In this document: positions 42,802 through 51,290 of the stretch, in pieces
How the letters are laid out: each line of letters begins with the position of its first letter
How positions within the stretch are numbered: the stretch's first letter is position 1
Origin: an uncultured Cellulomonadaceae bacterium
Lineage (GTDB): Bacteria > Actinomycetota > Actinomycetes > Actinomycetales > Cellulomonadaceae
Assembly (NCBI GenBank): GCA_947495165.1
Contig: CANLXM010000001.1
Span: 682,001 to 746,000, forward strand
Reading direction: 5' to 3'
DNA: 64,000 nucleotides
Notes under the pieces: model-generated
The model's database searches: none
Seen by the model: only the letters and a program-made list of their open reading frames with translations
Told to the model about the DNA's origin: nothing
Program-made: the position numbers and the translations under genes

Positions 42802-43635
42802 ATGGGGACGCTGAGCGTCTGTGGAGGCTCAGCCGAGGCACCCACGCCATCGGGCACCTCGGCGCCGGGAGGTTCGACCGCCCCGTCGCGTGCCCCCGAG
42901 GAGCCGAGCGAGGCGGACTGCCAGAGCGCCGGAGGAGCCGAGCTGACCTGGGAAGGGATGGTCGCGGCGAACGACGACTGGGCTGCCTGGTATGGCACGA
43001 CCTGGCGGCACTCCTACGCGTTCACGATCACCAGCACGGCAGCCGACCTCACCTGCCGCTACAACTTCGAGGTCGCGGTCAAGGACACGGTGGCCGACGA
43101 GTACAACTATGGCGAGACCATCCACGTCGTCCTCGGCCCGGGCGAGTCGTGGTCGGGCGAGGTGTTCTACCTCGAGGAGGAGTTCGAGTCCTCTGAAGAC
43201 GCGGAGGACGCCGCTCCGACGAACCCCCTCGAGCCTGAGGTCGTGCGGACCGGGGCCACGCGCGTGTTTGACGGCTACTACGACGCAGACGTCGCGATCG
43301 GGGACGTCGAAGGCGAGGGCAAGGATGCCGTGCTGCCGGGGACCATCGTCCAGCGCGGACTAGCCGACGGCACGATCGAGCGTCTGTGGTCCGCGACCGA
43401 GGACATCTTCTTCGTTCGCGGGCTCGATGCGGAGGGCAACGTGGTCGTCAACGTCTACGCCTGGATCCTCCCGGTCGAGGAAGGCCAGACCGAGACTCTG
43501 AACATCCCGCTCGGCGGCGGCCCGTCCAACGACCAGGAAGTGATGAACTTCTTCCCGACGAGCGCCGTCGACGAAGCAGTCACCTGGGAGCTCGCTGCGT
43601 TCCAGCCGGTCATGCTCGAGGACGCGGCTGAGTAG
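42802..43635 (+). CDS. Small secreted/lipoprotein paralog, copy A (start unclear)
   Basis: 277 residues from the first in-frame ATG, 42802. The open frame continues upstream to 42757 and encodes a plausible signal sequence (VRHSLAALATALVAMGTLSVCGG). GAAGGAG (42746-42752) sits at the right distance from codon 42760, but that codon is GTA, not a start. The body shares WRHSYAFTITS and later segments with copies B and C (AANDDWAAWYGTTWRH against AASDEWSEAMGRTWRH). The Cys after LSV is a poor lipobox. Either the start codon has decayed or an unusual start is used. Confidence 0.65.
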   Translation: MGTLSVCGGSAEAPTPSGTSAPGGSTAPSRAPEEPSEADCQSAGGAELTWEGMVAANDDWAAWYGTTWRHSYAFTITSTAADLTCRYNFEVAVKDTVADEYNYGETIHVVLGPGESWSGEVFYLEEEFESSEDAEDAAPTNPLEPEVVRTGATRVFDGYYDADVAIGDVEGEGKDAVLPGTIVQRGLADGTIERLWSATEDIFFVRGLDAEGNVVVNVYAWILPVEEGQTETLNIPLGGGPSNDQEVMNFFPTSAVDEAVTWELAAFQPVMLEDAAE

Positions 43636-43657
43636 TTGCGTCGGTGACGCGGCGTCG

Positions 43658-44752
43658 CTAGAGCGAATCGAGGATCGTCGGCAGGGAGATCAGCGCGACG
43701 AACCCGAGCACGAAGATCGCGATCCACTTGAACACCAGCAGGGTGAACTTCACGCGGTCGATCGGGTACTCACCCTCGACCTGACCGGTCCGACCGTCGA
43801 CGAGCACCATCCAGGTCTTGCCGCCCGCGATGTAGGTGAGCACCCACAGTGGTGCGAGCAGCAGCGCGAAGCGGACGTCGGAATAGGTCGTCGTGGTCGA
43901 CTCGATCCTGGTCTCGTCGCCGCCGATGTCGTCGCGGACGTCGTTGCGGACGCGCTTGTTCTCGACCTTGCGTCGCACCTCGTCGAACGCGGCCGCGGGA
44001 TCGACGTCGTACCGCGTGGCGGTGTGACCTGCGAGGTACTCCGGCTGGAACGGCACCGTGGCCGTGAGGTCGAGCTTGCGCACGATCCGGCTCTGACCGA
44101 TCCCGAGGTCCCGGCCCTCGATCACGTGGCTGGCGACGGGGGTGTCGACGGAGCCGCTCACGTCGTGCCAGTCGGCGCGCAGCTCGACGCGTCCGTCGTC
44201 GAGCCGGACGGCCTTGCGGATGCCGCGCTGGCCCTCGTAGGCCGTGGTGGCCGTGGCAGAGAACGTCCACAGGGGCAGGTAGGTGCTGGTGAAGGACTCT
44301 GCGGCGTTGACGTTCTTGAGCTCGTCGACCCCGACGTCGCGATCATTGACCCACGCGACGAACGCGTCCGCTGCTTGGCGACGGTCGATCAGGAAGGGCA
44401 GCACACCTGATGGGGGCACGACGCCGTCGGGCTGGGTGACGGGCACGAGGTGCCCTCGGCAGAACTGGCAGATGCTGGCGAGGGCTGCGCTCTCCGTGGT
44501 GGCGTGGCAGCCCTCGCACGTGAGGACCACCCCGCCGAGGTTCGAGACCTGCCGGCCGTCGTTGTCGCGCTCCCACTCGTCGAACGGCTGCTCGACCAGA
44601 GCAGGACCGGTCCGCACCTCGATCGCGGTGGTGGTGCCGCAGCGGACGCAGGTGAGGTGGGTGGTGCCGGGTGCGAAGCGGACCTGCGACGCGCACGTCG
44701 GGCACGCCAGCTCGAGCGTGGTGGGCGCATCAGCGCTGTCGTCGGTCGTCAT
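43658..44752 (-). CDS. Zinc-ribbon membrane protein, copy 2
   Basis: 364 residues from ATG 44752 after AAGGAGAACGGC. It has the same layout as copy 1: CPTC/CVRC and CEGC/CQFC ribbons, ESFTSTYLPLWTFSATATT, FQPEYLAGHTATRYDVDP, LAPLWVLTYIAGGKTWMVLVDG, and two C-terminal membrane segments. The shared YLP-W, YLAG-TARYD-DP and GGK(R)-W blocks show common descent. It is divergent from lipoprotein copy B and convergent with copy A. Probable inner-membrane protein with cytosolic zinc ribbons. Confidence 0.8.
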   Translation of the reverse strand: MTTDDSADAPTTLELACPTCASQVRFAPGTTHLTCVRCGTTTAIEVRTGPALVEQPFDEWERDNDGRQVSNLGGVVLTCEGCHATTESAALASICQFCRGHLVPVTQPDGVVPPSGVLPFLIDRRQAADAFVAWVNDRDVGVDELKNVNAAESFTSTYLPLWTFSATATTAYEGQRGIRKAVRLDDGRVELRADWHDVSGSVDTPVASHVIEGRDLGIGQSRIVRKLDLTATVPFQPEYLAGHTATRYDVDPAAAFDEVRRKVENKRVRNDVRDDIGGDETRIESTTTTYSDVRFALLLAPLWVLTYIAGGKTWMVLVDGRTGQVEGEYPIDRVKFTLLVFKWIAIFVLGFVALISLPTILDSL

Positions 44753-44897
44753 CGAGCCGTTCTCCTTGAGGCCAGCAGGGCGCCACAGCAGTGACGCGTG
44801 CAGCGTACCGGGCCCTGCCATCCACCATGGCCGGGCTCCCCGACGGACGTTGATAGCCTCGCCTGTGGCAGACGACGGGACGACGTGGAGGTTCACT

Positions 44898-45797
44898 GTG
44901 GAGCATTGGCGCAAGATCGTGGCGGGCGGGTTGCTCCTCGGGGTGCTCGGTGCGTGCTCGAGCGATCCGGACGACGGTCCTGTGGCGACAAGCACCACCA
45001 GTTCCGTGCCCTCTGCCGCGGCACCCACGCCGTCGGCTACGCCGACGGTCGACGACCGCTGGTGCGAGGAACGCGAGGTGGTCGACGAGCTCGAGGTCAC
45101 GTTCGGCGAGATCTCTGCGGCGTCGGACGAGTGGTCGGAGGCGATGGGACGTACCTGGCGCCACTACATCCCTGTAACGCTCACGAACGTGTCTGACAAG
45201 CCATGCGTGTTCCATGTGAAGCTCGACGCTGCCATGGAAGGCGGTCCCACCGGAAACGAGCAGTTCACCGTCCCCTTGCAGCCGGGGCAGTCGTACCACG
45301 CCCAGGCCTTCGACCTGGAGGTCTTCGGCGAGTTCGCGGAGGACGCGGAGACCGCGACGCCGGCCGCGCCGATCACACCGTCGGTCTTCATCGCGTTGGC
45401 AGAGCCGTGGCTCCCCTACTACGAGACCGTCCTCGAGGAGGCACGGGTCGAGGGCGAGGGAGCGCAGACCGAGCTCGTCACCTCGATCTCGATGGTGGGA
45501 CGCAACGCCCGCATGCCCGACCGTGACATCAAGGCCTACCAGGGGGACACGGACACCCTCTACGTCGTGGGCCTGAACGCCGAGGGCGACGTCGTCGCCA
45601 AGGTCGAGCACGTGGAGTTCGAGCCTATTCCCGACGGCGACACGCAGACGTTCACCGCCTCGCTGGCCGGCGGAAGTGCGGTGAGTGCGGAGAACCGCAA
45701 CCAGGCGCCCGCGAGCGTCGTCAGCGACGTGGTGACGTGGGAGATCGGCATGCTGCAGCCGACGCTCACCGAGATCTCCAAGAAGTACGACTTCTGA
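44898..45797 (+). CDS. Small lipoprotein paralog, copy B
   Basis: 299 residues from GTG 44898 with GGAGG upstream. The signal peptide EHWRKIVAGGLLLGVLGAC ends in lipobox LGAC, followed by a Ser/Thr/Pro linker. The globular part has VTFGEISAASDEWSEAM, RTWRHYIPVTLTN, PCVFHVKLDA, LQPGQSYHAQAFDLE and a conserved end VVTWEIGMLQPTLTE. Copies A and C share these segments. It is convergent with tadC only 21 bases away. Function unknown; possibly an accessory of the pilus locus. Confidence 0.82.
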   Translation: MEHWRKIVAGGLLLGVLGACSSDPDDGPVATSTTSSVPSAAAPTPSATPTVDDRWCEEREVVDELEVTFGEISAASDEWSEAMGRTWRHYIPVTLTNVSDKPCVFHVKLDAAMEGGPTGNEQFTVPLQPGQSYHAQAFDLEVFGEFAEDAETATPAAPITPSVFIALAEPWLPYYETVLEEARVEGEGAQTELVTSISMVGRNARMPDRDIKAYQGDTDTLYVVGLNAEGDVVAKVEHVEFEPIPDGDTQTFTASLAGGSAVSAENRNQAPASVVSDVVTWEIGMLQPTLTEISKKYDF

Positions 45798-45818
45798 CGA
45801 GGAGCGGGGTCGCGCGGT

Positions 45819-46691
45819 TCAGAAGCCGAGGCTCAAGAACATCGGGACCACCACGAGGACGAGGATCCCGCCGAACATCAACAGCATGGGCAGCAGGAGC
45901 TTGGTCGCAGCCTTGCTGGACTCGCGCTTGACCACCTGAGTCTTGAGATGCCAGCTCTCGGTGCTCTGGGCGGTGAGCATGGCGGGAAGGTCCGTGCCGC
46001 CACGCTGCATGCTCTGAACCAGCAACGAGGTGAACTTCTTGACCTCGGGCAGCAGGCTCCGGCTGCCGAAGGCCTGGATCGCGTCGATCTCCGGCTTGCC
46101 GTTGTGGATCTCCTCGACCGAGAGCTTCATCTCCTGGTAGATGACCGAGTCGCCCGCGAGGCTCGTCTCGACCCATGCCTCGCGCAGGATCATGCCCGCG
46201 TTGGTGAGCAGAGCCAGTGTGGACACGACGTCGCAAAAGTCACGGACCATCTCCTCCGAGCGGCGCCGGACATGTGTCTTGACCTGATCGTGGAAGTAGT
46301 ACGCGACGAGCGCGCTCGCGACGAGCCCGAGCAGCAGGAGTGCCGCGGATCCAGAGACGCCGTAGAGACCGAAGGAGAGTACCGAGAGCGTCAGCCCGAT
46401 CGTGACCTGCTGGGATCGGATGACTCGCATGTGGAACTCGGCGTACTGACGGGTGAACAGCACCTCCATGAACTGCCGGAGCTGTACGTCGCTGCGGGTG
46501 CGGAACGAGTAGCGGGTTGCCGAGAGCAGCGAGTAGCCCAGGCCGTAGAGGTCCTTGAGCGGGTACTCCTTCTCGGCCAGACCGGCAAAGAGGGGGGCAT
46601 CTTTTCGCCCGCGGACGAAGAACACGATCCACACGGCGAGCAGCGCGGTGCCGATGGTCATGAAGACCAGCTGGACGGGCTCGAACGACAT
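45819..46691 (-). CDS. tadC: TadC-like type II secretion F-domain membrane protein
   Basis: 290 residues from ATG 46691. Membrane segments lie at about 10-28, 100-140 and at the end (LLLPMLLMFGGILVLVVVPMFLSL). The GspF-type cytosolic domain spans about 145-255, with LLTNAGMILREAWVETS. It is the last gene of the minus-strand motor unit (tadZ-tadA-tadB-tadC), 9 bases after tadB. With TadB it forms the inner-membrane platform for pilus assembly. Confidence 0.85.
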   Translation of the reverse strand: MSFEPVQLVFMTIGTALLAVWIVFFVRGRKDAPLFAGLAEKEYPLKDLYGLGYSLLSATRYSFRTRSDVQLRQFMEVLFTRQYAEFHMRVIRSQQVTIGLTLSVLSFGLYGVSGSAALLLLGLVASALVAYYFHDQVKTHVRRRSEEMVRDFCDVVSTLALLTNAGMILREAWVETSLAGDSVIYQEMKLSVEEIHNGKPEIDAIQAFGSRSLLPEVKKFTSLLVQSMQRGGTDLPAMLTAQSTESWHLKTQVVKRESSKAATKLLLPMLLMFGGILVLVVVPMFLSLGF

Positions 46692-46700
46692 GGTGCCCCC

Positions 46701-47552
46701 TCAGACCTTGATTGTCATGATCTTGCGCGACAGGACGTACGCACCGACGAACATGCTCACGGCGATCACGGTGCACACGACTCCAGCGGGCGTCGAGAGC
46801 GTCGCGCCGAAGGACGAGCCGCTGCTCTTGAGCATCGCGACGAGCACGATCGGCAGGATGACCATGATCAACGACTCGTTCTTGCTCGCGACCAACGACG
46901 TCTCGATCTCCTCGGTCATCGCCATCTTCTCGGACAGGATCAGGTGCGTGTTGCGCACCGCCTCCTTCATGTCGGCACCCTTCATGTACGCGATCTGGAA
47001 GACGTTCGCGAAGGAGGCTACGTCGACGCTGCCGCTGCGCTCACCGAGGTCACGCACCATGTCCTCGACCCGGACGTTGTTGTGGAAGCCGGCGATGATC
47101 ACGTTGAGCTCCTGGACCATCGCCGCGTCGTCCGAGTGCTGCTGCGCCAGGTCCCCGCGGGCGCTGTCGAAGGCACGGATCACCGTGCTCCCCGCGGACA
47201 GGGAGGTCGTCAGGCTGTCGAGGAGATCACGGAACTGGCGCTCGAGCGTCTTGACCTTGGCACGTCGCAGCTGCTCGGCCCGCGCCTTCAGGAAGTGCCG
47301 AGCCGCGAAGATCCCGAAGGCGAGGACGACGACGGCGTCGGCGACGTAGGTGAACGTCGTCGGTGCTCCTTCAGCGTCCTTGCCCAGCCCCCCGAAGAAG
47401 AGGTGACCGACGAATCCACCGGCCGCGAACGCCAGGACGAAGTAGAGGAGCTTCTCGCTGGCAGTGAGGTGGTAGACGCGGTAGTTGTACGCTGGCGTGT
47501 TGATCAGAGACGTGACCCACTGGGGTTCACGTGCTTCCTTCTGTCGTGCCAT
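46701..47552 (-). CDS. tadB: TadB-like type II secretion F-domain membrane protein
   Basis: 283 residues from ATG 47552. N-terminal helices (LLYFVLAFAAGGFVGHLFF and YVADAVVVLAFGIFAARHF) are followed by the F-domain with FRDLLDSLTTSLSAGSTVIRAF and VFQIAYMKGADMKEAV. Two C-terminal membrane segments follow. It is the platform partner of TadC, and 31 bases separate it from the ATPase gene. Confidence 0.85.
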   Translation of the reverse strand: MARQKEAREPQWVTSLINTPAYNYRVYHLTASEKLLYFVLAFAAGGFVGHLFFGGLGKDAEGAPTTFTYVADAVVVLAFGIFAARHFLKARAEQLRRAKVKTLERQFRDLLDSLTTSLSAGSTVIRAFDSARGDLAQQHSDDAAMVQELNVIIAGFHNNVRVEDMVRDLGERSGSVDVASFANVFQIAYMKGADMKEAVRNTHLILSEKMAMTEEIETSLVASKNESLIMVILPIVLVAMLKSSGSSFGATLSTPAGVVCTVIAVSMFVGAYVLSRKIMTIKV

Positions 47553-47583
47553 CTCGGGAGTCTCCGTTCAGGGCTCGTGCTGG

Positions 47584-48822
47584 TCAGAAGTCGGTCGTGT
47601 GGCCAGCGAGCCTGAGCTTCTCGGCGTTGCGCAGGGGGTTGTCGGTGCGGACGAGCGCGCCCGACACTCGCGCCAACGAGGTGTTCGCGTCCTCACGGAA
47701 CTCGTACAGGGTGTTGAGCTCGATCTTCCCGTCCCGGTACCCGACCACCTCCGCGATCTCCATCGTGCGGCGCGAGTGGTCACGCAGGCGGGAGAGGTGC
47801 ACGACGATGTCGAGAGCCGACGCGATCTGCTGTCGGATGGCTTCCAACGGGAGCGAGGCCGAGGCTTGGAGGACCATCGTCTCCAACCTGCTGAGCATGT
47901 CGCGGGTGGAGTTGGCGTGCCCCGTCGAGAGCGAGCCGTCGTGGCCCGTGTTCATCGCCTGGAGCATGTCGAGGGCCTCGGCCCCGCGCACTTCACCGAC
48001 GACGATGCGCTCGGGACGCATGCGGAGCGAGGACCGGATCAGGTCCCGCATGGTGATCCCGCCAGCGCCCGCGACGTTGGCGTTGCGGGTCTCCAGTCGG
48101 ACGAGGTTCTCGACGTTGTCGATCTGGAGCTCAGCAGAGTCCTCGATCGTGATGATGCGCTCGTCGCTCTGGATGAAGTTGGACAGAGCGTTGAGGAACG
48201 TCGTCTTGCCGGAACCGGTGCCCCCGCTGATGAAGATGTTGTGCTTGCTGCGCACCAGGATCTCAAGGACATCGGCGACCTCGGTGGTCAGGGATCCGTA
48301 GCCCACGAGCCGTCGGATGGTCATCGGGTCGCGCGAGAACTTGCGGATCGTGACCGTGGGCCCGTCGAGCGCGATGGGCGGGAGCACGACGTTCACTCGT
48401 GACCCGTCGGCGAGCCGGGTGTCGACGATCGGGTTGGCCTGGTTCACCTCGCGCCCCGCGGTCCCCACGATGCGCTGGATGACGTCCTCGAGCCGGCGTG
48501 CGCTCTCGAAGCTGCCGGGCACCTGCTGGATCACACCGTTGCGCTCGGCGAAGATGTGATCGGGACCGTTGACCATCACCTCGGTCACGGCGTCGTCCGC
48601 AAGCAGGCTGTCGAGCAGACCGAGTCCGCGGATCGAGCCGTAGACCTGCTGCACGATCTGGACCTTGTCGGTCACGGTGAGGTACTCACCGGCTGTCCGC
48701 GCGTCAAGCTGGCGACGGATGTGCTGCTCGAGCCCGTCGTCGTCGAGACGCGTGAGCTCGGCGTTGCTCACGACGTCCGCGCGCAGCGCGTCCGTGAGCT
48801 CAACCATCCGCTCGGGAGTCAC
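47584..48822 (-). CDS. tadA: TadA/CpaF-type pilus assembly ATPase
   Basis: 412 residues from GTG 48822, overlapping the tadZ-like stop as GTGA. Walker A is FISGGTGSGKTTFLNAL near residue 205, the Asp box is IITIEDSAEL, and the Walker B and His boxes read RIVVGEVRGAEALDML and GHDGSLSTGHANS. The N-terminal domain has EVMVNGPDHIFAERNG, as in CpaF. This is the hexameric motor of Tad pilus assembly. All key residues are intact. Confidence 0.94.
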   Translation of the reverse strand: MTPERMVELTDALRADVVSNAELTRLDDDGLEQHIRRQLDARTAGEYLTVTDKVQIVQQVYGSIRGLGLLDSLLADDAVTEVMVNGPDHIFAERNGVIQQVPGSFESARRLEDVIQRIVGTAGREVNQANPIVDTRLADGSRVNVVLPPIALDGPTVTIRKFSRDPMTIRRLVGYGSLTTEVADVLEILVRSKHNIFISGGTGSGKTTFLNALSNFIQSDERIITIEDSAELQIDNVENLVRLETRNANVAGAGGITMRDLIRSSLRMRPERIVVGEVRGAEALDMLQAMNTGHDGSLSTGHANSTRDMLSRLETMVLQASASLPLEAIRQQIASALDIVVHLSRLRDHSRRTMEIAEVVGYRDGKIELNTLYEFREDANTSLARVSGALVRTDNPLRNAEKLRLAGHTTDF

Positions 48823-49907
48823 GACAGAACCGTCTGGGCCAGGGTCTCGAGGCGACCGGAGGCGAAGATCGCATCGACGACCTGACTGTCGGTGACGCCC
48901 TCGAACCGGTTGATCCCTCCGAGCGCCGCGACGGGAGCATCCTCGATCTGCGCGCTGAGCGTGGAGCTGAACCTGTTGTACAGGAGGCCCGTCTGCGGAA
49001 GCACGGAGAGATCGTGGTGCGCCGAGACGATCTGGAGCCCGGCGACCGCACGAATCACCTTCGTGTTCGCGCCGGGCCGGCCGTCGCTCACGAGGACCAC
49101 GCGGGCGCTGGCGTCCAGGACGCGGAGGGTGGGCTCGTCGAGCGAGAACGGGACGTCGAGCACGACCGCGTCGAAGGCGCTCGCCCCCAGCTGCTCGATC
49201 AGCAGAGCGAGGTCGTCGTGCGCGAGCTCGAGGACGTCGGTCGGCTGCGGCGCAGTCGCGAAGAAGTACGTGCCGAACGAGTCCTGGTAGGTGTGCGACT
49301 CGAGCTGGAGCTGGAGGTCGCCACGTCGGCGCTTGACCGTGTAGACGACGTCGCTGAACGTGCCGTGCGTCGCCTCGATGAGCCCGAACCGGCCCGACGT
49401 GTCGTCGCACGGGTCGAGGCTGACGTACAAGGTGCGCAGCGGCGTGGGCAGCATCGACAACGACCGCGCGAACGCGAGCGCGGCCGACGTCGTGCCCGTC
49501 CCGCCCGCAGGTGAGGTAAAGGTGATGATCTGGCCGGATCCGGTGCCGCGCCTGGAGCGGATCTGGAGCGACTCGGACGCGGCGTTGTACAGACGCGTGA
49601 CCGTCCGGTAGAAGTCGTCGACCGGCGAGTACTTGGGGAAGGCGCGCACGCCACGGACTGCCTCGACCTGGGCGGAGTCGACCAGGTAGGCGAACTCGCA
49701 CCGCGCCGGGAGGGTCTCAGGGTCGATGCCGAACGACTGGGAGGCGAGGAATACGTGCGGTGGACTGGATGCGACCGCCGCCAACGCCGTGTCGAGGTCG
49801 GTGAAGGCGAGAACCTCGATCCGGCCGCTGTAGGCACCGGCGAGGTGCGCCTGGATCCGGGTCAGGTAGGCGAGATCGGCGTCGAGCACGGCCAGCTGGA
49901 TGCGCAT
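48819..49907 (-). CDS. tadZ: TadZ/CpaE-like MinD-fold protein lacking Walker A lysines
   Basis: 362 residues from ATG 49907. The N-terminal ~120 residues look like an atypical receiver domain (IQLAVLDADLAYLTRIQ). The MinD-like core starts at IITFTSPAGGTGTTSAAL. In the family this loop is KGGxGKT/S; here both lysines are missing (Ala and Thr). Later, VVLDVPFSLD and VLVSDGRPGAN keep the fold. TadZ proteins place pilus machines at the pole or a focus. The ATPase may be inactive. It is first in the minus-strand unit. Confidence 0.8.
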   Translation of the reverse strand: MRIQLAVLDADLAYLTRIQAHLAGAYSGRIEVLAFTDLDTALAAVASSPPHVFLASQSFGIDPETLPARCEFAYLVDSAQVEAVRGVRAFPKYSPVDDFYRTVTRLYNAASESLQIRSRRGTGSGQIITFTSPAGGTGTTSAALAFARSLSMLPTPLRTLYVSLDPCDDTSGRFGLIEATHGTFSDVVYTVKRRRGDLQLQLESHTYQDSFGTYFFATAPQPTDVLELAHDDLALLIEQLGASAFDAVVLDVPFSLDEPTLRVLDASARVVLVSDGRPGANTKVIRAVAGLQIVSAHHDLSVLPQTGLLYNRFSSTLSAQIEDAPVAALGGINRFEGVTDSQVVDAIFASGRLETLAQTVLS

Positions 49908-50076
49908 GGGCCCTCACGGGTCGAGGAACGGGGTCACCGCATGCTAGCCGTCCGCGAGGGATGGGAGCACGGGAAGCCGCCGCGGCCGGCAGCGCTGGAC
50001 GGGCGGTACGACATCGGCGGACATCGGAGCCCACCGGTTGCGGTCCCACGGGAGCCCAGATATCTTTCGGGACGAC

Positions 50077-50976
50077 ATGTTGGACGACAGGCGGGCGCGA
50101 CTCTTGAGGCACTGGAAGACGATTCTTGCGACCGGAGCTGTGCTCGCGGTGCTGACGGGATGCTCAGACGGCGAAGCGAAGGTCGAGCCCACGGGCGGGA
50201 CGTCGACCGGCGGCGGGAGCACCGCGACGAGCGCTGAGCCCGGCGGCAACGCCTGGTGCGACGAGGGCGAGGCCACCGACGACGTGGAGGTCACCTTTGG
50301 TGACATGGCCGCAGCCTCGGACGAGTGGGCCGAGTCGATCGACCGCGAGTGGCGCCACTACTTCCCGGTCACGGTGACGAACAGCTCCGACAAGCCCTGC
50401 GTCTACAGCCTGCAGATCGACGCGACCGTCGAGGGCGGAGACACCGCGAACGAGGACTTCAGCGTGGCGCTCGAGCCTGGCCAGACGTACCACGGGCAGG
50501 TCTTCGACCTCGAGGAGCTCGTCGAGTTCTCCGGCGACGCGCAGGATGCGACCCCGACCGCCCCAGTCACGCCTGCGGTCTACCGGGTCGGGCGATCGCC
50601 GCTGCTCGTCGACTACTACGACGCTCAGCTCGAGATCGAGGGCGTCGAGGGCAAGGGCGGAGACGCCATGCTCAAGGGCAGCGTCACGATGGTGGGCACC
50701 AAGGACGGTGTCCCGGCGCGCCTCGCCTCCGCGAAGGAGGACAACCTGATCGTCCACGGCCTCGACGCGCAGGGCGACATCGTCCTGACCGGGCGGACGA
50801 CGATCGACCCGGTCCCGGACGGCGAGACCGTCGAGATCGAGATGCCGATCGGGGGCGGCGACTCGTCCGAGTGGGTCCGCAAGCAGGAGCCCCTGAGCGC
50901 ATTCGACTCCGTCGTGACCTGGGAGATCGGGCTGTTCCAGCCCGTCTTCACCGAGGCAAGCTCGTTCGACCTCTGA
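50077..50976 (+). CDS. Small lipoprotein paralog, copy C
   Basis: 299 residues from ATG 50077; a TTG at 50104 aligns with the start of copy B (LRHWKTILATG against VEHWRKIVAGG) and is possible. Lipobox LTGC. The body matches copy B throughout: VTFGDMAAASDEWAES, EWRHYFPVTVTN, CVYSLQIDATVEGG, LEPGQTYHGQVFDLEE, TWEIGLFQPVFTE. It is divergent from tadZ and directly upstream of the pilin gene. Likely part of the pilus regulon, by position. Confidence 0.82.
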   Translation: MLDDRRARLLRHWKTILATGAVLAVLTGCSDGEAKVEPTGGTSTGGGSTATSAEPGGNAWCDEGEATDDVEVTFGDMAAASDEWAESIDREWRHYFPVTVTNSSDKPCVYSLQIDATVEGGDTANEDFSVALEPGQTYHGQVFDLEELVEFSGDAQDATPTAPVTPAVYRVGRSPLLVDYYDAQLEIEGVEGKGGDAMLKGSVTMVGTKDGVPARLASAKEDNLIVHGLDAQGDIVLTGRTTIDPVPDGETVEIEMPIGGGDSSEWVRKQEPLSAFDSVVTWEIGLFQPVFTEASSFDL

Positions 50977-51004
50977 GGCCCTAGGGCCCCAGCTCCATCA
51001 CAGG

Positions 51005-51016
51005 CTGTCACGACAG
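51005..51016. promoter_or_regulatory. Palindrome CTGTC-AC-GACAG upstream of the pilin gene
   Basis: Five-base arms with a 2-base centre lie 47 bases before the pilin ATG. The CTGT...ACAG core is similar to that of the palindrome at 42685-42702, so the two may be bound by one regulator. The gap also has GGCCCTAGGGCC (50977-50988), a 12-base self-complementary sequence just after the copy C stop. Confidence 0.4.
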
Positions 51017-51062
51017 AACATGCGGCACCAACAGGGGTGACGCCATACCGAGGGGACCTCAC

Positions 51063-51290
51063 ATGACCACCACGCTCTTCCGCGCCGACCTTGCCGTCCG
51101 GCACGCCATCTCCCGCGCCGTGCGAGGTTTCCGGGACGAGAAGGGCGAGGTGAACATCGTCGCGACCGTCTTGCTGATCGTGGTCGCCGTCGCGCTGATC
51201 GTGCTCTTCCAGGACAAGCTCGGTGAGTGGATCGAGAAGATGTTCTCGGCCATCAGCAGCGACGTGGACTCGGTCTCGGGCGGGGAGTGA
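51063..51290 (+). CDS. Flp-like type IVb pilin
   Basis: 75 residues from ATG 51063 after GAGGGG. A basic leader (about 27 residues) ends in RDEKG, followed by EVNIVATVLLIVVAVALIV, a single hydrophobic helix, and a short hydrophilic tail. Cleavage after Gly would leave a ~47-residue pilin, the size of Flp pilins. The usual Glu at +5 is absent. It resembles the Flp1-like form I know from Firmicutes. It overlaps the next gene as GTGA and heads the structural operon. Confidence 0.8.
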   Translation: MTTTLFRADLAVRHAISRAVRGFRDEKGEVNIVATVLLIVVAVALIVLFQDKLGEWIEKMFSAISSDVDSVSGGE

